Shown here piece by piece: positions 9,138 to 18,844 of a DNA stretch of 64,000 bases (position 1 is its first letter; the number at the start of each line of letters is the position of its first letter). This DNA is from Asparagopsis taxiformis (Eukaryota > Rhodophyta > Florideophyceae > Bonnemaisoniales > Bonnemaisoniaceae), in contig JALQPE010002171.1 of NCBI GenBank assembly GCA_030407315.1, positions 1 through 64,000 of the forward strand, given 5' to 3'. The position numbers were made by a program, and so were the translations under genes. Under the pieces are notes generated by a model, which had not been told where the DNA came from, made no database searches, and saw only the letters and a list, made by a program, of their open reading frames with translations.

Positions 9138-11150
9138 GTTTCCCGGGTCTTCTGCAAAACGAACCGAGTGGGGCGTGAGCTGCTCGCTGTCATGCGCGTC
9201 GTATTCGCACGTCCGATCGTTTTCGCGCTCGCGTGCGCTCTCGTTTTCGCGCGTTCGCTCGTTGCCGTCGACGCACTGTCGCTCGCTCTCGTTCGTGTCG
9301 GCGTGCGCTGAGACTTCGAAGACCTGAACGTTGCGCTGCAGGTTCAGTTCTTCGGGCGTTAGGCGCGCGTGGCTATGCATTTCGCGAATCGCGGCCTGCT
9401 GCTCGGACGAGAGCAGTGGGCAATTCACCATTGGGTGCCCGAACTTCCTGCATATCAGGCATCGGAACGCTGCCGTGCGAGACGTGTCGGCCGGTGCCGT
9501 CTGCCTCACGATAGGCGGTGGGTAAGTCGCGCGCGGTATGTGCGCCGTGTACGGTCCCGCGCGTTCGCGTTCCCGGTCGTCGGTATGCGCAGTGCGTCGT
9601 GAGCGGTCGGCGGGCGAGGTGTCGCGCGAGCGTGGCGTGCGGTAATTCGACGAAGGAGTGCCAAGCGAGGTCGGACTTCGCATGGGGCTCGGAGTCGAGA
9701 ACTTCCGTTCGCGCGGAGCGTGCGGTGTCGCGGCGGAGGTCGAGACGTTTGGCGATGAGAAGCCTGATGGTGGGGTATGCCCCACGGTCAGAGCTTGCAT
9801 CATCGGTGTCTCGTCCTCGTCTACGTAGAGCGCAGGCGTTCGTCGCAGTAGCGGTCGCGCGCTCGTCGTCGGCGTCATCGCTCGGTGCGTGTCCCCGTGG
9901 CTCTGCGCCATAGAGACTAGCTCTCGAAAGGTGTATCGCCGCGGGTCACGAGACAGCGCGTCCCGCACGAGGTGTTGCGCGTAGGGGCGTAGACCATCGA
10001 CGAAAATAGAAACAAGCGTTCGCTCGCTAAACGCATCGCCGCAGTGCAGCGCTCGTCGTCGTAATCGCGTAGCGAATTGCGTTTCGGTTTCCTTCGGGTC
10101 TTGCGTTTGTTGCGCCACGTCGCGGTACGCTTGCGCAACGTCGCCTTCGCGCGCGTAGGTTAGTAAGAGCCACTGAACGGCTTCCGCGTAGCACGTAATC
10201 GAATCGACGCCCGCGCGCGCTCCTCGGAACGTTCGTCCCACGTACGTTTGGAACTTGTCGCGCGCTTCGTCGGCCAGGAAATACTTGAGAATCGGCAGCG
10301 CTGCGCCTTCGGATACGCCGGTGTCGTCGCATGCGCTCTTGAAGTACTTCAGAAACGATACTACCGCGATTCCGTCAGTGCCCGTGAAATTCTCTCCTTG
10401 CATCGAATGGCGCACCATCTTCGCGGTGTTAGCCAATTCGCTCGCGATTTCCCGATTAAACGCGCGGTCCGTATTTCGCAAGCGATACGTGCGGTACGAA
10501 AGCGCGCGCGTGAACAGCTCGTTCAACGGCTGGATCTCTACCAGCCCGGGGTGCGCGGGTCCGTCGTCGCTATTCGAGCGCGGGTGATCATCGAATGACA
10601 GGTCCTGGCGCGCCAGTTCCAGCCATCCTTCGGGATCCGCGGTACGCGCGTAGTTCGTCGGAGTCGCGCGCGCTGCGGTTCGCGTTCGGTTTTCGCGCGT
10701 AACGACGCTCGCGTGGTCGGTGTTGTGCTCCTCGCGGGAGTCCATCGTAGTGACGATTAGGTTGTGGACTTGCGCCCTCATCTGAGCCGTCAATCCACGT
10801 GATTGGCCCTTGATGGCGCGGTCCACAGCCGCTCGGACTTCTGCCTGGAGCATGCATTGGAACGTAGGGTCGTCCACTACTTGTCGAACCAAGCTCGGAA
10901 GCGTCGCGGACGGCGTAGCGTGCACGTCGGAAACGCGGAACTCGGCTTCGCGCTTCGTTGCGGCGCCATCGTCGGACGTTTGCGCGTCGTCGTCAATGCT
11001 CGCGAGCGCTTGCGTCGGTAGCGGCGGCCACGGGGAAGCGGTAGGGTCAGGGATGTGTGAAGCGACCAGTGCGTCGACTGCGTGCGTTTGCGACGCGACT
11101 GGCGGCGGTTCGGTCGGCGCGTTCGATCGCTCGCGCGTAGGGGGATCCAT
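9120..11150 (-). CDS. Gag protein of the second Ty3/gypsy element
   Basis: A 676-residue capsid/nucleocapsid protein. The central part (about residues 200-400) has the helical, Arg-rich character of a retrotransposon capsid (for example LLTYAREGDVAQAYRDVAQQ). Near residue 590 there is one CCHC zinc knuckle, CLICRKFGHPMVNC, which binds the genomic RNA. The tail is Arg/Glu-rich. ATG 11150 opens the frame. The stop is TAG at 9122-9120. Eighteen nucleotides before that stop the gag frame reads G-GGA-AAC, a classical -1 frameshift site, and pol continues in the -1 frame without interruption. Gag and pol are therefore expressed as Gag and a Gag-Pol fusion, as in many LTR elements. Confidence 0.85.
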   Translation of the reverse strand: MDPPTRERSNAPTEPPPVASQTHAVDALVASHIPDPTASPWPPLPTQALASIDDDAQTSDDGAATKREAEFRVSDVHATPSATLPSLVRQVVDDPTFQCMLQAEVRAAVDRAIKGQSRGLTAQMRAQVHNLIVTTMDSREEHNTDHASVVTRENRTRTAARATPTNYARTADPEGWLELARQDLSFDDHPRSNSDDGPAHPGLVEIQPLNELFTRALSYRTYRLRNTDRAFNREIASELANTAKMVRHSMQGENFTGTDGIAVVSFLKYFKSACDDTGVSEGAALPILKYFLADEARDKFQTYVGRTFRGARAGVDSITCYAEAVQWLLLTYAREGDVAQAYRDVAQQTQDPKETETQFATRLRRRALHCGDAFSERTLVSIFVDGLRPYAQHLVRDALSRDPRRYTFRELVSMAQSHGDTHRAMTPTTSARPLLRRTPALYVDEDETPMMQALTVGHTPPSGFSSPNVSTSAATPHAPRERKFSTPSPMRSPTSLGTPSSNYRTPRSRDTSPADRSRRTAHTDDRERERAGPYTAHIPRATYPPPIVRQTAPADTSRTAAFRCLICRKFGHPMVNCPLLSSEQQAAIREMHSHARLTPEELNLQRNVQVFEVSAHADTNESERQCVDGNERTRENESARERENDRTCEYDAHDSEQLTPHSVRFAEDPGNAYEEP
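9138..9144 (-). promoter_or_regulatory. -1 ribosomal frameshift heptamer G-GGA-AAC at the gag/pol overlap
   Basis: On the minus strand GGGAAAC is phased X-XXY-YYZ in the gag frame (codons CCG, GGA, AAC). It lies just before the gag TAG, and the -1 frame is open through that stop into protease. The phase and position both match known -1 frameshift sites. A downstream pseudoknot was not tested. Confidence 0.7.
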
Positions 11151-11728
11151 CGGCGCGGTCGCGTTCGATCGCCGCCTAGGAAAAAGGGAAAAAGCGATGA
11201 TGGGAAGGGAGAAAGGGGAATTCGGCGCGCGTCAAAATCTCGCGTCGGCGCGTCGAAAAATTGGCAAGTAAAAAGGGAAGCGCTTCCCGAAAATTGTCTG
11301 CGTATCGGGCGCGCGTAGTAGGGGTGAGGGGGACGAGTTCGCTCGCAGGAGGGCTTCTTCCTCGCTCAGAACGCGCGGAGACGGGTCTCGACCGTCTGCG
11401 AACCCAATATTTTCGGCACCGCCGAACCCGCGTTAGGGTTGCGAACTAGCGCGCGCACGCGCTGCGTCGTCGATCGCGTCGTTCCGCGCGGCGAATCGTC
11501 GTAGTAGAGATAGGGTAGTTATACAAAACCAGAGAGGCTGTAGCACCGCTTCCGGGATAGCTATACGCGCGCACGCGTCAATCGCCCTCGCTGTCGCGCA
11601 CGACGAACGGAAAAAGGGAAAAGTTAGAGTAAGCGATAGGTTTGGCGTCCCGTGTTTCCCCAAGCGGAGTTTCTGTTCTTCGCTGAGTTCGCACGTCGGC
11701 TCGCGCAATTCTAGGTCGAGAGACCAGT

Positions 11729-11994
11729 TGTAGGACCAGCCGGGATGGCGGTCACTAAGAGAGTTCTAGAATCGCTTGCCTTGTCAGGGCGTGTTGAACC
11801 GTAACGCGCTCGTGAACTTGCGTTTCGCACGTCGCCTGGTCGCGGAGGCGATCGGGTGGTACAACGGCGGAACGCGCAGGGTCGATCGCAACACGGGATT
11901 CGCGGGCCGGCGCAAGCCGTGATCTCAGGGTGAGATCACCGAGTAAACTCGAGCTCAACACGATCCACGCAGGGGTCGTAAATCCCTGGCCTAG
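11729..11994 (+). repeat. Left arm of a ~266-bp imperfect inverted repeat
   Basis: Read forward, this segment matches the reverse complement of 12539-12806 along its whole length, with scattered mismatches. It includes GATCTCAGGGTGAG and GGGGTCGTAAATCCCTGGCC. It begins with a piece that translates as VGPAGMAV, the same protein piece found in the truncated transposase on the right arm, and then meets a stop. Confidence 0.8.
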
Positions 11995-12538
11995 CGGTAT
12001 GCGACGCAACGCGCGGTCTCGCGGTGCGACGCAATTCGACGGTCGGTAAACGCGGCGCGCGCGCACGTACGTCGGCGATCGTGAGCAATCCGCACGCAAC
12101 GTCGTAACGCAATCGGTCCTCGCGACGCGCTCAACGCTTAACTCCTAGCTGCGAAAGTGCTGCCTGTTTATTGGTAGGGTGCGAAGCCATGCGACCACTA
12201 ATAGCTAACTTACTTGGGACAGGTTGTCCTTGTACGGCCGGCCGGCGGCGGCCGCACGCTCGCACGCAAAAAGGGAAATATTTTGGGAAAAAGACTTTCG
12301 TCATAAAAAACCCAAAAAGGGAAAATAAAGGGAAATTCGCGGAAATCGCTACACGTGGCGCGGCTCGCGGTTTCGTGGCAACGTACGCGCGCACGCGCTC
12401 GCCTTGACGCTCCGTGACACGTAATCAAGACGCCACGCGTGCGCTCGCTTACTAAACTAACTCAAACGGATGCTTGCGGACTAACGTAAACGCGCGCACT
12501 CGCATCGATTCCATCGACCAACTTAAATTGCACCACAA

Positions 12539-12806
12539 CTAGGCCAGGGATTTACGACCCCTGTGTGGATCGCGTTCTGCTCGAGTTTACTCGGTGACCT
12601 CACCCTGAGATCACGGCTTGCGCCGGCCCACGAATCCCGTGTTGCGATCGATCCCTACGCGTTCCGCCGTTGTACCATCCGATCGCCACCTCGACCGAGC
12701 GAAGCGCGAAACGCAAGTTCATCAGCGCGATCCGGTTCACCCCGCCCTGACACGGCCAGTAATTCTAAAACTCCCTTAGCGATCGCCATTCCGGCTGGTC
12801 CTACAA
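12539..12806 (-). repeat. Right arm of the ~266-bp inverted repeat
   Basis: The reverse complement of 11729-11994. The two arms face each other across about 540 bp of GC-rich DNA (11995-12538) with no gene. The inner part contains GGCCGGCCGGCGGCGGCCGC (12237-12256). The right end of this arm is continuous with the open frame of a DDE transposase fragment. Confidence 0.8.
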
Positions 12807-13352
12807 AAGGCATTCTCCCACCATCTATCACTCCAAATACACCTTCTAATAGTAACCCATACTTCCTATTTTTTGTCAATAGCTGTTCCGACCTTTTCAT
12901 CTCTTCAACACTTGGCCAACGTATTGCACATTTTCTGTCTGTTTTCACGGCTTTACATAGCACGTCTAGGCTGTAGTCGAGCCATATGCCAATAGTGCTA
13001 TCTACGACTCCAAATATGGCACACAGACTGTATAAAGTCTGCTTTGTCTTGATGTACCATAGTGACAAACCGAGAAGGTCTACCGTTTTCAGTAGCGGAT
13101 TCCGACCTGTTTTCTTTGGTCCTCTTCGGCACGAACTCCCGAAGCGACAAAGCTTTCTTTTCTCCTCAAATATTGGTAACAGTGTGTTTAACAATATATC
13201 CTTCGTAAAATTGGTTGATACCAGAAATTCGTCTGTTCCACACGCCAAGATCTGATTCCAAGGTGTACCCAAGCTAGTTTTCACTGTCCGCAACAGTGCC
13301 AAACGGCGGTACTTTGCAGGTTTCCTACTCCTGCACTGCCTTCTCCTGATGC
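12655..13352 (-). pseudogene. Truncated DDE-type transposase (Harbinger/IS4-like), chimeric C-terminus
   Basis: The open minus-strand frame runs from about 13352 to 12655 without a clear ATG. It encodes a helical N-terminal region (NPLLKTVDLLGLSLWYIK, a helix-turn-helix-like stretch) followed by GLLLEGVFGVIDGGRMPF. In PIF/Harbinger and related DDE_4 transposases, this last position holds the first catalytic Asp, in a G-x-I/V-D-G motif. Directly afterwards the sequence enters the inverted-repeat arm (12806), and the rest of the catalytic domain is missing. The last ~50 residues are therefore not native transposase. Assignment to the DDE_4 class is moderate; the finer family is uncertain. Confidence 0.55.
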
Positions 13353-14910
13353 CTTGCTGATGTTTTTATGACTATGAGTATCACTGCGAGCGCCGCTGAT
13401 CAGACTGCATCGGTAAAATCTGCTGTTATCAGGTGATGCTGTTTCGAGAGCCGGTTCATTTCAAATACCTGATTCTTAACTATACGTGGAAAATATCCAT
13501 ACGATCTACGGGAATGAAAGTAAAGTGGAGGAGTGAACCGAGCCTGGCAACCCTGGATCACATCATCTGAAGTCGCAAATTTATGCCACTTTTCTCGTGT
13601 TTTAGTTGGTCACTTGAGTGGAAATGAGGTGGAGTGGCGATTTTCGGATTCACCCAATGAACCACGGGCAGTGGTGAGGAGTCTCTTTGCGTTGAGTACG
13701 AACATTGCAGAGGAGACGCTCAATGCAAACAAGGGTTTGCACAGATATTTTCCCGTAAATACTACCTCATTACTGTAGTAGGTATTTTGGGCTTGTCCCG
13801 CATTGGCACGTGCTTCCACATGATTGTCCAAGTCCCAGCTCGGTACTCGCAAGTCAGGTAAGCCGTCCAACTGCCCACGAGGCACACGTGTAGGGCCCTC
13901 CCTCACCGTAAACTACCTTACAGGTGAGCTCAGTGCTTCCCGGACCTCGGATCCACTACGACTGGCCCACACGGGGTAATTTATTTTGGCCGAGCGCCTT
14001 TACACTGTAAACTAGTAACATGTATTACACTACCTGTATTCTATTCAATGATCTTGCACCTGCCGATCCAGCTACAACCAATACTATTGGACAACCACTT
14101 GGGTTCATGCAGCTCGCATGAACACCCTAATCACTAGCCAAAAGTGTAGCTTTATTTAGACTAACTACTGGTACTTAAGCCCCTGCGACTAGCGGAGGGC
14201 GCCTACCCTGAAAAGGTAACGTAAAGTTATTGGGACTTACGACCCCATTGACACAGCTCCTCGCGGGCTTGCCGTTTATCTCAGTTCGAGATTCCCTCTT
14301 CTTGAGACAACGCTCTCACCAGCTTCGTGGCTCTATATTTTACATCCCTTGCTCCATCGATACGCCCAGCGCGTGAGCACCCTCCCACTTAACGTGGATT
14401 ATTGGCTTAGCGTCAACGCGAAAGCAGCTTGAATCCTTTGGATTCGTTTGCTCTACCGCTTACCTCGCTACCGAGGCTGGGAACCCTGTAGATATCTAGC
14501 TACTACAATTACCGTTCTCTTGTTTTACAACTTCTGATTTGGCGGAGTGGTGAAGTGGCAGACTTCACTTTATAAGATGTCTATCATAAATTGGCGAAGT
14601 GGCGGAGTGCGATTTTCCGGATGCACCCAGTCTGCTTGACAGTACAATAAATCCGTCCACTACTCTGATCGTAGATGCACATGAATAAATTTTGGGAAAT
14701 ATTAAAATATTTTCTAAAGTATAATATGGAAAAAAAAAGAAATGTCAAGAGCGGAATGGTCGACTGCATCGTCTCAGAGCAGAAAAGATCATTGAACACT
14801 TGCCGTTTTGTTGTTGGCCAATCAGGCAGGTATCTTGACTTTACGGTTCCATCCAGATTTCCGACGGATGCAACGTTCCTGAGCTTCGCATTAAAATCGC
14901 ACGGCAGCTC
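13353..14910. other. Region without a recognised gene; hairpin-rich part at 14101-14520
   Basis: No ORF with recognisable content. Between 14101 and 14520 there are several perfect short hairpins: GTTCATGC/GCATGAAC with a 5-nt loop at 14103-14123, GAATCC/GGATTC near 14433, CCTCG/CGAGG near 14463 and ATCTC/GAGAT near 14280. A motif with GGAGTGGCGATTTTCGGATTCACCCA near 13635 returns in diverged form near 14595. Confidence 0.5.
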
Positions 14911-16737
14911 CTAATAGATCTCCCCAGACATATCTGATTCACAATAGTTGCACTCACCTTCCTCTCCCCCTCCCCTCGTATCTCCATTCCAAGTGATCTC
15001 CTTTTCAACCTTCCTAATGCCGTGAGGATCACAAACCATAAGAAGCAGCAATGCGCTGCAGGCACTGAACGCCACAATGAAAAACACCTTCAGCCGGTCT
15101 ACTGTAAGTGAGATGGATCGGTGAAAATTGCAAGGCCTACTATGTTCTTGCAAATACCGATTCAACGGTTCCAAATGGCCTTCGGCCCATAGTTCAAGTG
15201 TCGCTCGTGAAAAAAACTTCGTCAAATTGGAATCGCGAGGCAGTATGAATGATAAATCACTTGGGAAAAATGGTTCACCAGTTGTTTTCACTTTTCCACA
15301 GAACTGCCGATTTGCCGCATCTTCAGTTGTCGCGCCTGAAGCTAAGAAAAATTTACATGTTTTGTTTGCAGTCATAGCGTGTCCGATGTCGTAACTATCC
15401 ACAAAACCAGGTTCAGGTGCACCGTCTGTATTGTGGCATGGTCTGTGTTCAAGATAGGATCATTGTTCAGATATGTCAGCCAGTTTGCTATTTCCTCGAG
15501 GTTGAACATTGTTTCGGTACTCACATTTTCGAGATGGAATCCGTCCAGAGATCTTCTGCTGCTCCGCCTTTGGGTATACAGATTTCGGACGCTTTGACCC
15601 TACACTGCATGATATCATCTAATGAACGAAATTCCGTAACAAGTTCTTCTTGCACGAGTGATGCCCTTTGAAGTACAATCGTTCATTCATCAATTTTGTC
15701 AGTTCACAGTCAGTCGCCCCCGTTGCTTGGTAATCAAATCAACGCTATGGAGCACATACGTCATTACTGCTTCATATGAGAGCACCAGAAACAGTCCACA
15801 GAGCAGCAAAATATAGTTGAGAAGCCACTGTCGCGTTGATTTCGAATCGCCAGTGATCTCCGAAGACGGCTGTCCCAGCGCTCCTTTCACTGCAAAGTGT
15901 GCATGAAAACAGTGGTATGTCAGAATATGATCAAGGCAACCGTGTGTAGCATTTTCAGAGTAGAGAAGTTGGAGCCAACTTACAAACACTTTGTGCAGAG
16001 CGACGAATGCGGTATGGAATGGGACTTTTCAACATGAAATGTTTCTTCCTCTTGTACCAAGATTTGTCTGATGATAGTGGTTCATAATTTCTTGTGACGG
16101 GAGCAAAATGACCATCCAGGAGCTTCAAGCTGATGAAACAGAGCAACAAAATGGCGACCAGTCCCCAGGAACCCGCAGAGAAGGCGGTGATGAAGAAAGC
16201 GCCGCTGACCTCGGGCCTCAAATTGTCGACATGAGTAAGAATTCTGTAGTCATCATTCAAAAATGATGCTACATAATCAACTCGCCCAAATCGATCGCTA
16301 TTGAGTGCCCAACCGCCAGTGCCAATGTCGCATTGGCAGTTTGGATCGTTTTGTCGTATTTTACCGTTCTCTGTGCATGATTCCATCTCATGTACAAAGC
16401 CTGTAAAGCCTTGATTGTTGGGGTCTGTGGCGTTGAAGAGTTTCAATGACTCGCATTCGAACCCGAGCACTGATTGCATCTTTTTCAGATACTCAATAGC
16501 AATTCCTCCAAACATATGGTCCTAGATCTCGGTCAGCGATAACCAGGTAGACAGACGAATCGAAGAGATATACACCGGACTTACCTCCACTGAGAAAGCG
16601 GTTTCAAAAAGGACTGGGCTCTCCACCAAGGTGCAACAGCGCAACTTGACTCCTTTCAGTTCGTTCCTAGATTCTGCAACACTAATAATAATACACAGGG
16701 ATACTGTGGAAAACACTGAAACGGTGGACATGCTCAA
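14911..16737 (-). CDS. Ionotropic glutamate receptor-like channel, copy A (five exons)
   Basis: Exons are 16737-16585, 16521-15984, 15889-15760, 15665-15525 and 15442-14911, giving 497 residues with GT-AG introns of 63, 94, 94 and 82 bp. A signal peptide (MSMSTVSVFSTVSLCIIISVAES) leads into a shortened S1 ligand-binding half, which ends in a DR-x4-D motif like the glycine/glutamate carboxylate-binding Arg region. Then come M1 (ITAFSAGSWGLVAILLLCF), a pore-loop-like KGALGQP, M3 (LSYEAVMTASLVQEE, equivalent to SYTANL in animal receptors), S2 (including NLTKFFSRATLELWAEGHLEPL) and M4 (LKVFFIVAFSACSALLLLMV). There is no large N-terminal regulatory domain. Exon joins were chosen so that both paralogues share identical phases and exon lengths 538, 130 and 141. 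Ligand and ion selectivity are unknown. Confidence 0.8.
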
Positions 16738-16789
16738 GGACTAGTCGTGGGCACTGAGCTGCCTTGTGCAGATAGCGCCCACTCCCCAT

Positions 16790-18073
16790 ATTATTTGTAT
16801 AGAAGTGAGGTAGGCGCACTGAGGTAGTTTTCACGGTAAAGTCATGGACACTTGTGGGAGGTTGGCGAACATATTTGGTTCGTCCGCGGAGGATGTATGA
16901 CATTTTCGGCTATGCTGTATGGTAGGACATGGAGAGATGTGAAAGTTAGTTGCACATATAATTACAAATGCACAGCATTGCAATGCGCTGAAAATATGCA
17001 CGAGCGGTTATTGACAACGATACTCTGATGACGAGCGTCTGAGAGCATCTCCGCTGCTAAATAGAGCTAACCACTGAGAGAAGCATTGTTTCGCTGCTCA
17101 TACTGCCGAGGACAAGCATCATTCCAGACGGGCGGTTTTCTACAGATTCCATGGGTTTATCCAATCATTGATATGCAGAAGCTCCAGAACTGGTGTACTG
17201 GTAACAAGGAAAGGGGTATGAAAAGATTCCTTTTGCGTGCCGCACGACTTGGGCTTGTCCGAGTCTATTTGCTTTCAAAAACTTCACAAAGTGGGCTTGC
17301 TCAATATCTGGAGCTGACGAATGGAGCCGTACACAGTCATTCTGTGACAACATTTTTGTCCGCCCTATGCCTTGAGTGACACCAAACCAGATAAGTGGAT
17401 TAATTTTGACATACGGCTTAACAGTAGGATGTGGACCATGATTGCCGGGTGTGCTAATTTATATCACCGAACGAACATACAACAATGAGGGTTTGTTCTG
17501 CGCAGGAAGACAAACAAACACACTTCACAACAGTGCAGAATGTGTACATTTGTTGCAGTATCGATAGTAGGCAAGAAGTCTCACTTCGTGGCCAGTCTTC
17601 GGGAGAGAAGACTGACGAAATGTTTTTTCACGTTTTTCATTAAAGTTTTCTGGTATTCTGAAAATATCAGAAGACTTTCATCCACGAGTGATCGTGTGAT
17701 TCTCTCTACTGGCTCGTATCATAACTGACATCGCCAAAGCGGCTTGTTGAATCAAACAAACACTAAACTGAACTTTACACTCTCACAACACTCATCAGCA
17801 TCTGTCAACACACGCGTAAGGAGCTCACCGTGATGAAATGACACCATACTTAGCTACAATTCGATAACTGGTGGCTTGACATGAGATGATCTTCGGGAAA
17901 TTTAGCTTCACGCCCGGCCATTTTATTATGTTCCAAATTAGATTACATTCCCCAGTTCCCATGATCCTCCAGACAGGATCATTCACTCGCACCTTCACGC
18001 TACTCGCAAAAAAGCAGAAATTGGCTATTCTGGTGCGTCATGAAGAACGCTTCCACTATTCCTTGATGCAGTA
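16790..18073. other. Intergenic region without a recognised gene
   Basis: Only short ORFs with no protein-like features on either strand. The upstream part should contain the promoter of the minus-strand receptor gene; a weak TATACAAA-like stretch lies near 16795. Nothing else could be supported. Confidence 0.4.
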
Positions 18074-18472
18074 TTAGATACCATCGAGAATCATCTGCGG
18101 ACTCCATCTGCAATTTTTTTCTCTCATTACAGAAGTGAACATATCTTTGTTAAATTCTCGTTGTCCGTACATCATAATTCTAACATCGCACGCATCACTG
18201 GTATATTGCCAACACCGAACCTCCTGGACATGGCCCGATTCCCAAGATCTAGTCCAAGAAAAAATACTCAACAACGTCAGCCACTCGTGTAGTGGATCGA
18301 CTGTAAACATTTCCTTTCCGAAGACATTCAAATTTATGTACTGCATTTCATAATGATCGATAAAAGCTTTTCTCTTGTAATCTACTTCTTCCATCTTTTG
18401 CCTACAGTCTATTTCTAAGAGACGGACAAAGTCCACCATCACCATGTCACCAACATCAAAACTGTAAGACAT
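18074..18472 (-). CDS. Hypothetical 132-residue protein
   Basis: The ORF starts with MSYSFDVGDMVMVDFVRLLE and is soluble, with many aromatic and acidic residues and no signal peptide or known motif. It is the longest unexplained ORF in this stretch and is divergent from the Cys-repeat gene that starts at 18845. The amino-acid composition looks protein-like, but there is no homology or paralogue in the window to prove expression. It could be chance. Confidence 0.3.
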   Translation of the reverse strand: MSYSFDVGDMVMVDFVRLLEIDCRQKMEEVDYKRKAFIDHYEMQYINLNVFGKEMFTVDPLHEWLTLLSIFSWTRSWESGHVQEVRCWQYTSDACDVRIMMYGQREFNKDMFTSVMREKNCRWSPQMILDGI

Positions 18473-18749
18473 TTCAATAAAGTCTCAATGAAAGAACACG
18501 TTATTCTCATTTATGTTCGAGCTTGTAGTCCTCTGCTGTAACTTGTGACATCTAACACCAGAATATTCACCGCACAATCTCAACCGTCCATCATCTCGCG
18601 CAGTCTCATTCACTCAGGCAGTTTTTCTGCTTTCGTCATCCATCTCTGGTGTCAATCTACTATTTCCCTTGCGGGAGTTCTATGTTTGTGTTTACGAAAA
18701 TCCCGCTTCAGAGAACTTGTCCTTGACCAGATTAGTATCTACTTCCTTC

Positions 18750-18757
18750 TATATAAA
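18750..18757 (+). promoter_or_regulatory. TATA box of the Cys-repeat gene
   Basis: TATATAAA lies 95 bp upstream of the ATG at 18845, a normal distance for a core promoter with a short leader. Confidence 0.5.
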
Positions 18758-18844
18758 GCGTTCTCATTACTTCTCTTGAAAATCCATCACATCAACACTC
18801 ATCAGTCAGTTTGCTTTGTCCAAACGAAGACACAAAGCTGCGAA

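Larger units (their letters stand above)
4611..11450 (-). mobile_element. GC-rich Ty3/gypsy chromovirus on the minus strand
   Basis: Reading leftward: gag (11150-9120), protease, reverse transcriptase, RNase H, integrase and a C-terminal chromodomain (to 5011). The composition is strikingly GC- and CpG-rich compared with the flanking DNA. The left border is set where the upstream LTR ends in CA and TGTGACGC begins; the right border is approximate. I could not find a right-hand copy of the 4611-5010 sequence, so the 5' LTR is either missing, strongly diverged or rearranged. The right side is replaced by an inverted repeat linked to another transposon. Gag and pol are almost complete, so this element is younger than the one to its left. 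Confidence 0.85.

Noticed and set aside
11150..12500. 5' LTR of the second gypsy element
   Set aside because: No segment matches the presumed 3' LTR at 4611-5010, and no convincing primer site next to a TG...CA border was found.
14400..14480. tRNA gene on the minus strand
   Set aside because: A GGTAGAGCA box is present, but no acceptor stem, anticodon arm and T-arm could be fitted around it.
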